Shown here piece by piece: positions 16,134-24,652 of a stretch of DNA of 64,000 nucleotides. This DNA is from Actinomycetes bacterium (GTDB lineage Bacteria > Actinomycetota > Acidimicrobiia > IMCC26256 > JANYLB01). The first letter of the stretch is position 1, and each line of letters begins with the position of its first letter. Both the position numbers and the translations under genes were made by a program. The notes beneath the pieces were generated by a model. It did not search any database and was not told where the DNA came from. It saw only the letters and a list, made by a program, of their open reading frames with translations. The stretch lies in the NCBI GenBank assembly GCA_025363815.1, contig JANYLB010000036.1, positions 62,001-126,000 of the forward strand. Direction: 5' to 3'.

Positions 16134-16919
16134 TCAGCCGACGCGGGAGAGGTGGTGGCCGACGGCCGCGAGCCACGCGTCGCGGTTCTCCTCTTGGGGC
16201 GAGTGCGCGGCATCGGGGATCACCACGAGCTCGGCTCCGGGGATGGTCGCCGCGAGATCATCGGCCCGCCCGCGGAGAGCGTGATCGTTCACTCCCACGA
16301 TCACCGTTGTCGGGATTCTCAGGCCGGCCAGCTGATCGAGGACCGACGGATAGGTAAGGAGCTCCTCGCCGAGCTCGGTGAATGCCACCGGATCCATCTG
16401 ACCGAGCTTGGTCTGCATGCGGGCGCGTCGGGAGTCGGCGAGCGCGCCTTCGCCGAGGAAGCCCTGGATCAACTCGTACAAGGCCGATGTTCCCTGGATC
16501 CGGACCTGTTCGATCCCGGCCCGCATCATGTCGGTGTTGTCGGCACTTGCCTCTGCCGCGGTGTCCATGAGGATGAGCGACCGCACGCGCTCGGGGTGCG
16601 CAAGCGCGTAGCGCATCGAGACGATTCCGCCCATGGAGTGACCGAGCAGGTCGAAGCGATCCAGTTCGAGGTCTTCGAGCATCTCGGTCATGTCGTCGAC
16701 GAGTTGGTCGAATGTGTACGACGCGGCATCGCCGGTGTTGGGGCTGTCACCATGACCCCGATGATCAAAGGTGACGACCTGGCGATCTTCTGCCAGTGGT
16801 TCGATCACGTCGACCCAGTCGAGTGAGCTTCCGGTGAAGCCGTGGACGAGCACGAGAGGAAAGCCCTCACCGGTGCTGTCGTAGGCCAATGCGACGGTCT
16901 TGTCGGCGGCTCCGCTCAT
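16134..16919 (-). CDS. Alpha/beta hydrolase
   Basis: 261 residues: LVLVHGFTGSSLDW oxyanion region, nucleophile elbow GHSMGG, late acid (VGVNDH) and catalytic His (DAAHSPQEE). A complete alpha/beta-hydrolase catalytic triad is therefore visible. The lid region is short. It is on the same strand as, and 19 nt downstream of, adenine deaminase, so may be co-transcribed, although no metabolic link is clear. Ester, lactone or C-C hydrolase activity is possible; I cannot choose. Confidence 0.88.
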   Translation of the reverse strand: MSGAADKTVALAYDSTGEGFPLVLVHGFTGSSLDWVDVIEPLAEDRQVVTFDHRGHGDSPNTGDAASYTFDQLVDDMTEMLEDLELDRFDLLGHSMGGIVSMRYALAHPERVRSLILMDTAAEASADNTDMMRAGIEQVRIQGTSALYELIQGFLGEGALADSRRARMQTKLGQMDPVAFTELGEELLTYPSVLDQLAGLRIPTTVIVGVNDHALRGRADDLAATIPGAELVVIPDAAHSPQEENRDAWLAAVGHHLSRVG

Positions 16920-16938
16920 CTTGGTGACGGTAGTGCCG

Positions 16939-18660
16939 TCAGGGAACGACGTCGATGAGCTCGAACGCGTCGACGTCGACGAGGCCCTTGTCGGTGATTC
17001 GCAACTGAGGGATCACCGAGAGGCCGAGAAACGAGAGATTCATGAATGGCGCGGCAGCGGTGACTCCAAGATCGCGCGCGGCCGCGGTGTTCACGGTGGC
17101 GACGAGGTCGGCGATCTCACGCGCCGGGAGTGGTGACATTAGGCCACCGATCGGTAGAGCGACCTCAGCCAGTACCCGACCGTCGAGCACCGCGATCTGG
17201 CCCCCACCGATCTCGGCGAGGCGGGCGACCGCAGCCGCCATGTCGCTCGGTCCTTCCGGCCCGCGCGCGCCGACGACCATGCAGTTGTGCGCGTCGTGCG
17301 CGACAGTCGAAGCGATTGCGCCGCGGGCCAATCCGAACCCGCAGACCCAGCCCCGACCGATCCGGCCGGTTGCATGATGCCGTTCGATCACCGCGATTCT
17401 TGCCACGTCGAGCGCTCGATCGGTGACATCGAGCACCAGGTTTCGGGTCATGATCTGGCCGGGAACCAGCCCGATCACCCGAGCTGCGCCCCCTGGGGGC
17501 GGAGCGAGATCGAGATCGGCCGGGCTGGGAACGTTCCCTATGTGCACCGAGGCGAGCATCCACGCAGGTGGTGGTGTCGAGCTGACCGCGCCGGGCACGA
17601 TCGTTCCCCCGTCGACGACGAGCCGGCCTCGCTGCCACACCTGCGTCGGACGAAGCTCGGCAAGGGAATCGAACGCGAGCACGTCTGCCTGGTAGCCCGG
17701 CCCGAGCATCCCGAGGTGGTGAAGGTTGTGGTATTCCGCAGCGTTGAGCGTCGCCAGCACCAAGGCGTCTTCGAGCGTCACTCCGTGCTCGACCGCGAGA
17801 CGCACGCAGTCGTCGATATGTCCGCGCGTGAGCAGGAGATCCGGCTCCCGGTCATCGCTGCAGAGCGCGACGTTGCGGGTCCCGTGGCGCACCACCATGG
17901 GAATGAGATCGGCGAGGTTGCGACTCGCCGACCCTTCACGGATGAAGACCCACATCCCCTTGAGCCGCTTCTCCTCGGCTTCCGCGAGCTCGGTGCACTC
18001 GTGATCGGATTCGATCCCGGCGGCAAGATAGGCATCGAGCTGCTCGCCGCGGAGGCCGGGCGCGTGACCGTCGACGCGCCGTGAGCCGGCCGCGTTGATT
18101 TTGGCTACGAGGTCGGGATTACCCGCGATCACCCCTGGGAAGTTCATGACCTCGGCGACGCCGATCGCGCCGTGCTCGTCGAGCAGCTGGCGCACGTCTT
18201 CCACGCCGAGCTCGGCGCCCGCGCTCTCGAACGGCGACGCGGGCACGCAGCTCGACGCGCATACCCCGAACGTGAAGGGCAGGAGGGCCGCGGCTTCGGC
18301 CAGCGCAACCACACCGGGCACGCCGAACACGTTGGCGATCTCGTGCGGGTCGGCAGCCACGGCGGTGGTACCGCGAGGAAGCACGCTGCGCACGAACTCG
18401 TCGACCCAGAGCTTGGTCGATTCGAGGTGCATGTGCGCGTCGACGAACCCAGCAGTAAGGGCGGCGCCACCGACATCTACGGTCTGGAGCGCGTCGCGTG
18501 GCCCCCAGCCGACGACGAAACCATCACAGATCGCGAGATCGGTCGCGATCCATTCGCGCGTCGTGGGGACGAACACGCTTCCTCCCGTGAGGAGGAGATC
18601 GACCGGTACGGAGCCGCGAGCGGCGGCGACGGCGCGTGGGGATGCCGCGGGCCGCGTCAC
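16939..18660 (-). CDS. ade: Adenine deaminase
   Basis: 573 residues, GTG start. The N-terminal amidohydrolase part has the metal ligands in GFVDAHMHLESTKL, plus HGTRNVALCSDDREPD with the catalytic Asp, and ATLNAAEYHNL. The C-terminal adenine deaminase domain has VAHDAHNCMVVG and a terminal block (FMNLSFLGLSVIPQLRITD) characteristic of the Ade family rather than of other amidohydrolases. It converts adenine to hypoxanthine and ammonia in purine salvage. Length matches the family. The upstream gap contains two dyad-symmetric elements that could be operators. Confidence 0.92.
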   Translation of the reverse strand: MTRPAASPRAVAAARGSVPVDLLLTGGSVFVPTTREWIATDLAICDGFVVGWGPRDALQTVDVGGAALTAGFVDAHMHLESTKLWVDEFVRSVLPRGTTAVAADPHEIANVFGVPGVVALAEAAALLPFTFGVCASSCVPASPFESAGAELGVEDVRQLLDEHGAIGVAEVMNFPGVIAGNPDLVAKINAAGSRRVDGHAPGLRGEQLDAYLAAGIESDHECTELAEAEEKRLKGMWVFIREGSASRNLADLIPMVVRHGTRNVALCSDDREPDLLLTRGHIDDCVRLAVEHGVTLEDALVLATLNAAEYHNLHHLGMLGPGYQADVLAFDSLAELRPTQVWQRGRLVVDGGTIVPGAVSSTPPPAWMLASVHIGNVPSPADLDLAPPPGGAARVIGLVPGQIMTRNLVLDVTDRALDVARIAVIERHHATGRIGRGWVCGFGLARGAIASTVAHDAHNCMVVGARGPEGPSDMAAAVARLAEIGGGQIAVLDGRVLAEVALPIGGLMSPLPAREIADLVATVNTAAARDLGVTAAAPFMNLSFLGLSVIPQLRITDKGLVDVDAFELIDVVP

Positions 18661-18711
18661 GATCCGCCGCTGAGCGAGGAGTTGTCGCCGGGCCAGGAGA
18701 TCACTTGGTCA

Positions 18712-18747
18712 TCCACCGCGGTGGAGGTTTCCAGCACAGGTGAAACC
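18712..18747. promoter_or_regulatory. Adjacent dyad elements between ade and the SRPBCC gene
   Basis: 18712-18725 is a perfect 14-bp palindrome (tccaccgcggtgga). Immediately after it, ggtttc at 18726-18731 and gaaacc at 18742-18747 form a second inverted repeat with a 10-nt spacer. Position in the divergent gap 18661-18817 fits an operator or an RNA hairpin; no regulator gene is adjacent. Confidence 0.5.
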
Positions 18748-18817
18748 CTAGGAGAAGGGGCGGAGTGGCGAACACGAGTGCTTGTCGGGCCGGTGACATG
18801 GTCGTAGGGTCAGCTCC

Positions 18818-19285
18818 ATGGAACAAACGGTGCAGGTCGAACGCTTCATCACCGCCGATCCGAATGATCTATATGGCCTCGTCGCCGACATTGAACGCAT
18901 GGGGGAGTGGTCTACCGAGACCGAGGCATGCGAGTGGGTCGGTGGTGAGTCGGGTCCCGCCGTCGGTGCGAAGTTCCGGGGCAAGAACCGCAACGGCAAG
19001 AAGCGGTGGTCGACGATGTGCAAGGTCGTCGTCGCCGAACCCGGCAAGGAGTTCGCCTTCGACGTCACCGTTGGCCCGTTGAAGGTGGCCCGTTGGGCCT
19101 ATGTCTTCGAGCCGACCGCCGAAGGGTGTCGGGTCACCGAGACCTGGACGGATCATCGCGGTCGCATCGCGATGCTGGCGGGAAAGCCCGCGAGCGGGGT
19201 CACAGACCGGGTCAGCCACAACCGCCAGACAATGGAACAGACCCTCGAACGTCTGGCCGTGGCGGCGGAGCCTGCCGGTTTGTAG
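18818..19285 (+). CDS. SRPBCC family protein (polyketide cyclase/dehydrase-like)
   Basis: 155 residues: EQTVQVERFITADPNDLYGLVADIERMGEWS at the N-terminus (seen in pieces here) is the usual first strand and helix of the START/Bet v1-like SRPBCC fold, followed by repeated beta strands and a long C-terminal helix (SHNRQTMEQTLERLA). Such proteins bind hydrophobic ligands in a deep cavity or act as cyclases/aromatases. No catalytic residues can be identified. It is a single gene, divergent from ade. Confidence 0.85.
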   Translation: MEQTVQVERFITADPNDLYGLVADIERMGEWSTETEACEWVGGESGPAVGAKFRGKNRNGKKRWSTMCKVVVAEPGKEFAFDVTVGPLKVARWAYVFEPTAEGCRVTETWTDHRGRIAMLAGKPASGVTDRVSHNRQTMEQTLERLAVAAEPAGL

Positions 19286-19342
19286 AGCCCTGAGGTGAGG
19301 CCGCGGTTCGGATAGGGTCGGTTTATCTGCTACCGTGGTCGT

Positions 19343-19358
19343 GTTCGCTTCCGCGAAC
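19343..19358 (+). other. Hairpin in the long leader of the DEAD-box helicase gene
   Basis: gttcgc at 19343-19348 and gcgaac at 19353-19358 form a perfect 6-bp stem with a ttcc loop. It lies in the 275-nt non-coding stretch 19286-19560, in which I see no protein gene. Long structured leaders are common before DEAD-box helicase genes that respond to cold or autoregulate. Confidence 0.4.
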
Positions 19359-19560
19359 CCATCGCTTCTCAGGACTGTCCGCGGTTCCCGACGACACCAG
19401 TCGATCAGGGATCGCAGGAGAACGGTCCGTCTCGAACCTCGTTGCCCCGCCTTCTCGTTGATGGTGCGCCGCGCTGATCGGGTGAGTGCGCCGGTCCACA
19501 ACGAGCGCTCCGTACAAGGGGTGCAACGACCGCCCCGTCCCGGGGCCAAGGAGAACCAAC

Positions 19561-20745
19561 GTGTCCAGCTTCACCGATCTCGGCGTACCCGCCGACCTCG
19601 CCGCCGCGCTCAGTTCGCGCGGCATCGAATCCCCGTTTCCGGTCCAGACGGCGACCATTCCCGATCAGCTCGCCGGGCGTGATGTCTGCGGACGCGCTCC
19701 GACCGGCTCGGGCAAGACGCTCGCCTTCGGGCTGCCGCTCGTCGAGCGGGTCGGTCGCTCCAAGCCGAATCGCCCTCGCGCCCTCATCCTCGCCCCGACC
19801 CGTGAGCTCGCGGCGCAGATCGAGCGTGAGCTCGCTCCGCTGGCCAAGGTCCGCGGCCGCCGCGTGTTCTCCGTATACGGCGGAGTCGGTTACGACCCGC
19901 AGCGGCGGAACCTTCGCCGCGGTGTCGACATCCTCGTGGCCTGCCCCGGCCGGCTCGAAGACCTGATCGAGCAGCGCGTCGTTGATCTCAGCATCGTCGA
20001 GATTGTCGTCATCGACGAGGCCGACCGGATGGCTGACATGGGCTTCCTGCCCGCAGTGAAGCGCATCCTCGACGCCACCGCCGAGAAGCGTCAGACCGTG
20101 TTGTTCTCGGCCACGCTCGACGGCGACGTCGCCGTGCTCACCAAGAAGTACCAGCACGACCCGGCCCGTCACGAGGTCGAGGGTGTGGAGAACGACGGCA
20201 TGGACGCCGAGCACCGCTTCGAAGAGGTCGAGTTCCACGATCGAGTGACGCGCACCGCCGAGGTGATCGGCGCGGAGGGCGCGACGATCGTGTTCTGCCG
20301 GACGCGTCACGGCGCCGACAAGCTCGCCAAGAAGCTCGAGAGCACTGGTGTTCGGGCGGCTCCGATTCACGGTGGCCTCTCGCAGAACAAACGGGACCGT
20401 GCGCTCCAGGCGTTCCAACGCGGCTCGGTTCAGGCACTCATCGCGACCGACGTAGCCGCCCGCGGCATCCACGTCGACGACGTCGCGTGCGTCGTGCACT
20501 TCGACCCGCCGGAAGACGCCAAGACCTATGTGCACCGCTCCGGCCGCACCGCCCGCAAGGGTGCTTCCGGTGTCGTGATCTCGTTCGTCGGCGCCGACCA
20601 GCAGCGCGACAGTCGCAAGATGCGTCGCGAGCTCGGGTTCGAGACCGGCCCCGAGCCGCATCGCCCGTCGGGTGCACGCACCCATCGGGACCGTCCGGCG
20701 CGTAACAACAGGTCGCGGCAGCGCCGCACGTCGTCGGGTCGCTGA
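19561..20745 (+). CDS. DEAD/DEAH-box RNA helicase
   Basis: 394 residues from GTG 19561, which has a strong Shine-Dalgarno sequence (aaggagaa at 19549-19556). The helicase motifs appear in order: Q-motif region (PFPVQTATIPDQL), I (APTGSGKT), Ia (APTRELAAQ), II (DEAD), III (FSAT), IV (TIVFCRTRHGADKL), V (ATDVAARGIHV) and VI (HRSGRTARKG). The C-terminal tail is short and basic (RPARNNRSRQRRTSSGR), suited to RNA binding. It would unwind RNA structure in ribosome assembly or mRNA turnover. A longer in-frame start at 19486 was rejected because its extra residues are not conserved-looking and it lacks a ribosome site. Confidence 0.93.
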   Translation: MSSFTDLGVPADLAAALSSRGIESPFPVQTATIPDQLAGRDVCGRAPTGSGKTLAFGLPLVERVGRSKPNRPRALILAPTRELAAQIERELAPLAKVRGRRVFSVYGGVGYDPQRRNLRRGVDILVACPGRLEDLIEQRVVDLSIVEIVVIDEADRMADMGFLPAVKRILDATAEKRQTVLFSATLDGDVAVLTKKYQHDPARHEVEGVENDGMDAEHRFEEVEFHDRVTRTAEVIGAEGATIVFCRTRHGADKLAKKLESTGVRAAPIHGGLSQNKRDRALQAFQRGSVQALIATDVAARGIHVDDVACVVHFDPPEDAKTYVHRSGRTARKGASGVVISFVGADQQRDSRKMRRELGFETGPEPHRPSGARTHRDRPARNNRSRQRRTSSGR

Positions 20746-20823
20746 CCGATCGATCGCACCTCCCGATCGCCGCACGCAGCTGACGTTCTGGTCCGCCTCG
20801 CACGCCTCGACGAGATCGAGGCC

Positions 20824-21327
20824 GTGCAGGCGGTCGAGAAGGAAGCGGCGACGATGTTCGACGGCACCGGCCTGCTCGACGGCATCCCCGACGAACCGGC
20901 CGCGACGTCGCTCCTCACCGACGCGATCGGTGCGTCGCGGCTCTGGGTAGCGGTCGCCGACGGTGGAACGGGTGATGTGGTCGGCTTCGCGCTCGCGATC
21001 TGGTGCGGCGACGACGCCCACCTGCAGGAGCTCGACGTCCTCCCGTCGTGGGGGCGGCGTGGCATCGGGCGCCGCCTCGTGGCCGCGGTGTGCGAGTGGG
21101 CGGCCGACTCGGGCTGCGAGCGCGTGACGCTCACCACGTTCGTCGGCATCCCGTGGAACGCTCCGTTCTACGCCGGACTCGGCTTCTCGGTGCTCCCGGT
21201 CGGAACCTGGACCGACGCGCACCGCGTCGTCTGGGAGCACGAGCTCGCGATGGGCCTTGCCATGGAACAACGCGTGGTGATGGCCGCACCCCTCGGGGGC
21301 GGGCCGGTCGGCGACGGGTCCGGGTAA
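20824..21327 (+). CDS. GNAT family N-acetyltransferase
   Basis: 167 residues from the first canonical start, GTG 20824. The acetyl-CoA site motif A is clear (LQELDVLPSWGRRGIGRRLV, then AAVCEWA), and NAPFYAGLGF is motif B. The normal first strand and helix of a GNAT (VRLARLDEIEAVQAVEK) are partly encoded upstream of this GTG in the same frame, where only a CTG at 20788 could serve as start; that frame is open back to the helicase stop at 20743-20745. The real N-terminus is therefore uncertain. Acceptor unknown. Confidence 0.82.
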   Translation: MQAVEKEAATMFDGTGLLDGIPDEPAATSLLTDAIGASRLWVAVADGGTGDVVGFALAIWCGDDAHLQELDVLPSWGRRGIGRRLVAAVCEWAADSGCERVTLTTFVGIPWNAPFYAGLGFSVLPVGTWTDAHRVVWEHELAMGLAMEQRVVMAAPLGGGPVGDGSG

Positions 21328-21361
21328 CCTGGCGTTTCGCAACCAACGAGTCGGAGAGCCC

Positions 21362-22618
21362 ATGGATTCGCACGTCGCCGACGTATGGTTTCGCGTCACC
21401 GATCTCGAGGTCGTGTCCGGCTCGGGGGCGGTCGTAACCGCGGTCGACGGCACCGAGTACCTAGACTTCACGAGCGGGATCGGCGTGGTCAACACCGGCC
21501 ACTGCCATCCCGACGTGGTCGCCGCGATCCGCGACCAGGCCGGTCGCTTCATTCACGCGCAAGTCAATGTGTACCGGCATCCCCTGCTCGAAAAGCTCGG
21601 TGTACGCCTCGACGAGGTCACGCCTGACGGAATCGAGCGGTTCTTCTATGCCAACTCAGGGGCCGAAGCGGTCGAAGGCGCGGTGAAGCTCGCGCGCCAG
21701 GTCACCGGTCGCCCGCACCTGGTCGTGTTCCAGGGCAGCTTCCACGGTCGGACCGCGCAGACCATGGCGATGACGACGTCGAAGATCGGATACCGCGCCG
21801 GGCACGCGCCCCTGCCCGCGGGTGTGTTCGTCGCGCCGTTTCCGAACCCCTTTGCCACCGGCGAGTCGCAAGCCGACGCGGTCGCGCGTTGCCTCGCCGA
21901 GCTCGACCTCGTGCTCGCGACCCAGACCGCGCCGGGCGAGACCGCGGCCATGGTCATCGAGCCGGTGCTCGGCGAAGGTGGGTACCTCCCAGCTCCTCCC
22001 GGCTTCCTCGCCGGCATCGCCGAGCGGTGCCGCTCGCACGGCATCCTCTTCGTCCTCGACGAGATCCAGACCGGCTTCGGCCGGACCGGTCGCTTCTTCG
22101 CGTGCGAGGACCAGGGCGTAACTCCCGACGTGCTGATCATGGCCAAGGGCCTCGCGTCCGGGTTCCCGATCTCGGCGGTCGGTTCGTCGGCGGAGCTGAT
22201 GCGGCGGTGGCCGACGGGTTCGCACGGCGGCACCTACGGCGGGAACCCGATGGGCTGCGCGGCCGCGCTCGCGACCATCGACGTGATCGACGCACCGGGG
22301 TTCCTCGACGACGTCCGGGCGAAGGGGGCACGGCTGACTGCGGCACTGCGCGGGCTCGCCGACGAGCATCCCGCGCTCGGTGACGTTCGCGGACCGGGAC
22401 TGATGGTCGGCGCTGAGATCGTCGACGGCGCGGGGAAGCCCGACGCGGCGCGAGCCGGTGCGATCACGCGACACTGCGTCGAGCACGGCCGAGTCTTGTT
22501 CATGACCGCGGGCTCGTTCGGCAACGTCGTCCGCTGGATCCCACCGCTCGTCGCCACCGACGAACAGCTTGACGAAGGCGTCGGCGCCTTCGCGCGCGCG
22601 CTCGCGGCGACGGGCTAG
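21362..22618 (+). CDS. Class III aminotransferase (4-aminobutyrate/acetylornithine type)
   Basis: 418 residues, ATG start. Fold-type I PLP features: FFYANSGAEAVEGA (phosphate-binding loop), FHGRTAQTMA, LFVLDEIQTGFGRTG with the cofactor Asp, and the Schiff-base Lys in IMAKGLASGFPISA. The C-terminal HGRVLFMTAGSFGNVVRWIP closes the active site. The sequence resembles GABA/omega-amino-acid transaminases more than ArgD or HemL. No biosynthetic partner is adjacent, so the amino donor is uncertain. Confidence 0.9.
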   Translation: MDSHVADVWFRVTDLEVVSGSGAVVTAVDGTEYLDFTSGIGVVNTGHCHPDVVAAIRDQAGRFIHAQVNVYRHPLLEKLGVRLDEVTPDGIERFFYANSGAEAVEGAVKLARQVTGRPHLVVFQGSFHGRTAQTMAMTTSKIGYRAGHAPLPAGVFVAPFPNPFATGESQADAVARCLAELDLVLATQTAPGETAAMVIEPVLGEGGYLPAPPGFLAGIAERCRSHGILFVLDEIQTGFGRTGRFFACEDQGVTPDVLIMAKGLASGFPISAVGSSAELMRRWPTGSHGGTYGGNPMGCAAALATIDVIDAPGFLDDVRAKGARLTAALRGLADEHPALGDVRGPGLMVGAEIVDGAGKPDAARAGAITRHCVEHGRVLFMTAGSFGNVVRWIPPLVATDEQLDEGVGAFARALAATG

Positions 22619-22755
22619 CGCGACCGGGGGCCTTGGGAAAGGTCGCGCCCCAGCCTGCGCCGAACTTATCCTCGGCCACACCGCACTCGAGCTGTGCGAG
22701 CCATCGAGAACGCCAATCGGTGTCGGGCGGTAGAGTGATTCCCGGGGGTGATCAG

Positions 22756-23970
22756 ATGCCGTACGCGAGCGGGCGCGTTGTGCACGATGCAGACGCACAC
22801 ATCATGGAGACGCCGACGTGGCTGCGTGACCATGCGGATCCCGGATTGGCCGACCGGATCGATTCGCTACCTCTCGCTGGAGGTAACGAGCTGCGCCAGA
22901 CCGGCGACCCGGCCGAACAGCTCCGCGATCTTGACGCGACGTTCACACGGCTGCGCGCCGAGCACGCGTCCGATGAGTACCGCGCTGTCGAAGCCGACGA
23001 GATCATGCGTCGCAAGAACTATTCCGCAACCGGCGCGTTCGTCGCCGACGATCGTGCCCGAGCGCTTGATCTGCTCGGATTCTCGAGCCAGTTGGTATTC
23101 AACACGTTCTACAACCGGCGTCTCCACGATTGGGAGCACGGAGGCGACCTCGATTTCGCGTACGGCGTCGCCCGCGCCCACAACCGCGGGATGGTCGAGT
23201 TCTGCTCGGTCGACCCGCGGCTGCTCGCGACCGCGTACGTGCCATTGGCCGACTTCGAGCGCGCCGCGGCGATGGCCGACGAGGCGATCGCGATGGGCGC
23301 GGCGGCGCTGTTGGTCGCCTCGGGATGTCCGGCCGGTCATTCTCCGAGCCATCTAGGGCTCGATCCGGTCTGGGCCCGCGCCCAGGACGCAGGGATTCCG
23401 GTGGTGTTCCACGTCGGCGGAACGGATGATCTGATCGATGCTGACTACTTTCGCAACGGGCTCCCGGTTCCTCCCGACTTCCACGGAGGGGATGAGAACT
23501 TCCGGTCCGTTGACTACATGGGCATTCCGGGCCCGCCCGCGCAGACTCTCGCGACGATGATCTTCGACGGCGTGCTCGAGCGGTTCCCGACGTTGCGGAT
23601 CGGCGTGATCGAACAGGGCGCGATCTGGGTGCCGTCGTGGATGCGACAGATGGAGGCGGCCTTCGAGGCGTTCGGGCGCCACGAAGAACGGTTGCAGGCG
23701 CTTTCGATGCGACCCAGCGACTACGTGCGCCGCCAGGTCCGGTTCACGCCCTACCCAACCGAAGACGTCGGGTGGATCATCGGCCAGACCGGCCCCGAGG
23801 TGTGTTTGTTCTCGTCTGACTACCCGCACGTCGAAGGCGGTCGCCGCCCGGTCGAACGCTTCGAGGCCTCGCTTGGGGGTCTCAGTGCCGAGGTGCGTCA
23901 ACGCTTCTACTGCGACAATTTCCTCGACCTCATGGGTACTGCGGGAATCGCGCTCAGCCGAGCGTCGTGA
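22756..23970 (+). CDS. Amidohydrolase family protein (metal-dependent TIM barrel)
   Basis: 404 residues from ATG 22756. DADAHIMETP at the N-terminus supplies the first metal-binding residues, IPVVFHVGG a further His, and LFSSDYPHVEGG the terminal Asp and His; this is the Amidohydrolase_2 (PF04909) pattern found in decarboxylases and hydrolases such as ACMSD relatives. A second paralogue lies at 31046-32260. The role is unknown; such proteins abound in actinobacterial lipid and aromatic catabolic regions. Its 3' end overlaps the convergent isomerase-like gene by 17 nt. Confidence 0.85.
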   Translation: MPYASGRVVHDADAHIMETPTWLRDHADPGLADRIDSLPLAGGNELRQTGDPAEQLRDLDATFTRLRAEHASDEYRAVEADEIMRRKNYSATGAFVADDRARALDLLGFSSQLVFNTFYNRRLHDWEHGGDLDFAYGVARAHNRGMVEFCSVDPRLLATAYVPLADFERAAAMADEAIAMGAAALLVASGCPAGHSPSHLGLDPVWARAQDAGIPVVFHVGGTDDLIDADYFRNGLPVPPDFHGGDENFRSVDYMGIPGPPAQTLATMIFDGVLERFPTLRIGVIEQGAIWVPSWMRQMEAAFEAFGRHEERLQALSMRPSDYVRRQVRFTPYPTEDVGWIIGQTGPEVCLFSSDYPHVEGGRRPVERFEASLGGLSAEVRQRFYCDNFLDLMGTAGIALSRAS

Positions 23971-24580
23971 CAAGCTCGCGCAGCGCACGCGCGTAGGCCG
24001 GTGGGTCTTCGCAACGCCATCCGTGCTCTGGGAGATCGAAGTACTCGATCGAGAGAGCGCCCCGGTAGCCGAGCTTGTCGAGACGCGCCAGGATCCCCGC
24101 GAAATCGACGTCGCCCTCACCGGGGGGCACCTGTGCCGCGCCGGGCCGCGCATCACGGAGCTGGATGTGACCGGCGTAGGGGAGGAGCTCGGCCACGTCG
24201 CCACCCCAGCCGGTGACGTGGCCGGTATCGATGAGGAACCGGAGGCCGGGGACTTCGTCGGCGAGGGAGCGGACGCGCTCGAAGGAGTTCACGGATGCGC
24301 CGACCCACGGTTCACACAGCGCCTGGGGTGCGGCGCGCCACCAGCGCACTGTGCGCTCCCACGCGCCCTCGCCGTCGGGCGGGGCAGGGGTCGCACACCA
24401 CGTCGGTGCAGGCTTGGGGAACGCAGTCGGGCATCCGATAGGCAGTACGAGGTCGTCGGGGTCGACACCGAGCATCACGTCGATGTGGTCGAAGCCGTCG
24501 GCGCGCGCCAGTTCGGCCCGTTTAGCGACGTCGGGTTCCGATGCGTAAACGATCTCGGCGACACCGAGCGGAATGTTCAT
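23954..24580 (-). CDS. Sugar phosphate isomerase/epimerase (AP endonuclease 2-like TIM barrel)
   Basis: 208 residues from ATG 24580; the longer open frame upstream is antisense to the next gene. The xylose-isomerase-like barrel is suggested by LRFLIDTGHVTGWGG, AGHIQLRDARPG, VDFAGILARLDKLGYRG and a terminal LSIEYFDLPEHGW, which hold the usual metal-binding Glu, Asp and His positions. It is shorter than most members (about 250-290), so the N-terminal part of the barrel is reduced. The substrate is unknown. Confidence 0.78.
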   Translation of the reverse strand: MNIPLGVAEIVYASEPDVAKRAELARADGFDHIDVMLGVDPDDLVLPIGCPTAFPKPAPTWCATPAPPDGEGAWERTVRWWRAAPQALCEPWVGASVNSFERVRSLADEVPGLRFLIDTGHVTGWGGDVAELLPYAGHIQLRDARPGAAQVPPGEGDVDFAGILARLDKLGYRGALSIEYFDLPEHGWRCEDPPAYARALRELVTTLG

Positions 24581-24652
24581 ACCGAGAAACCTACGCCGCA
24601 ACCGAGGAGATCTGGAGATTCGAAGTGCGAGCCGGTGTGCGAAACTGGGGGC

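Noticed and set aside
19405-21552. A 715-residue minus-strand open frame
   Set aside because: It is antisense to the DEAD-box helicase, GNAT and aminotransferase start, which carry clear motifs; high GC keeps the opposite strand open.
23873-24652. Extended N-terminus of the DUF6282-type protein
   Set aside because: Residues encoded before 24653 are antisense to the isomerase-like gene; GTG 24653 begins directly at the conserved IDLHCH block.
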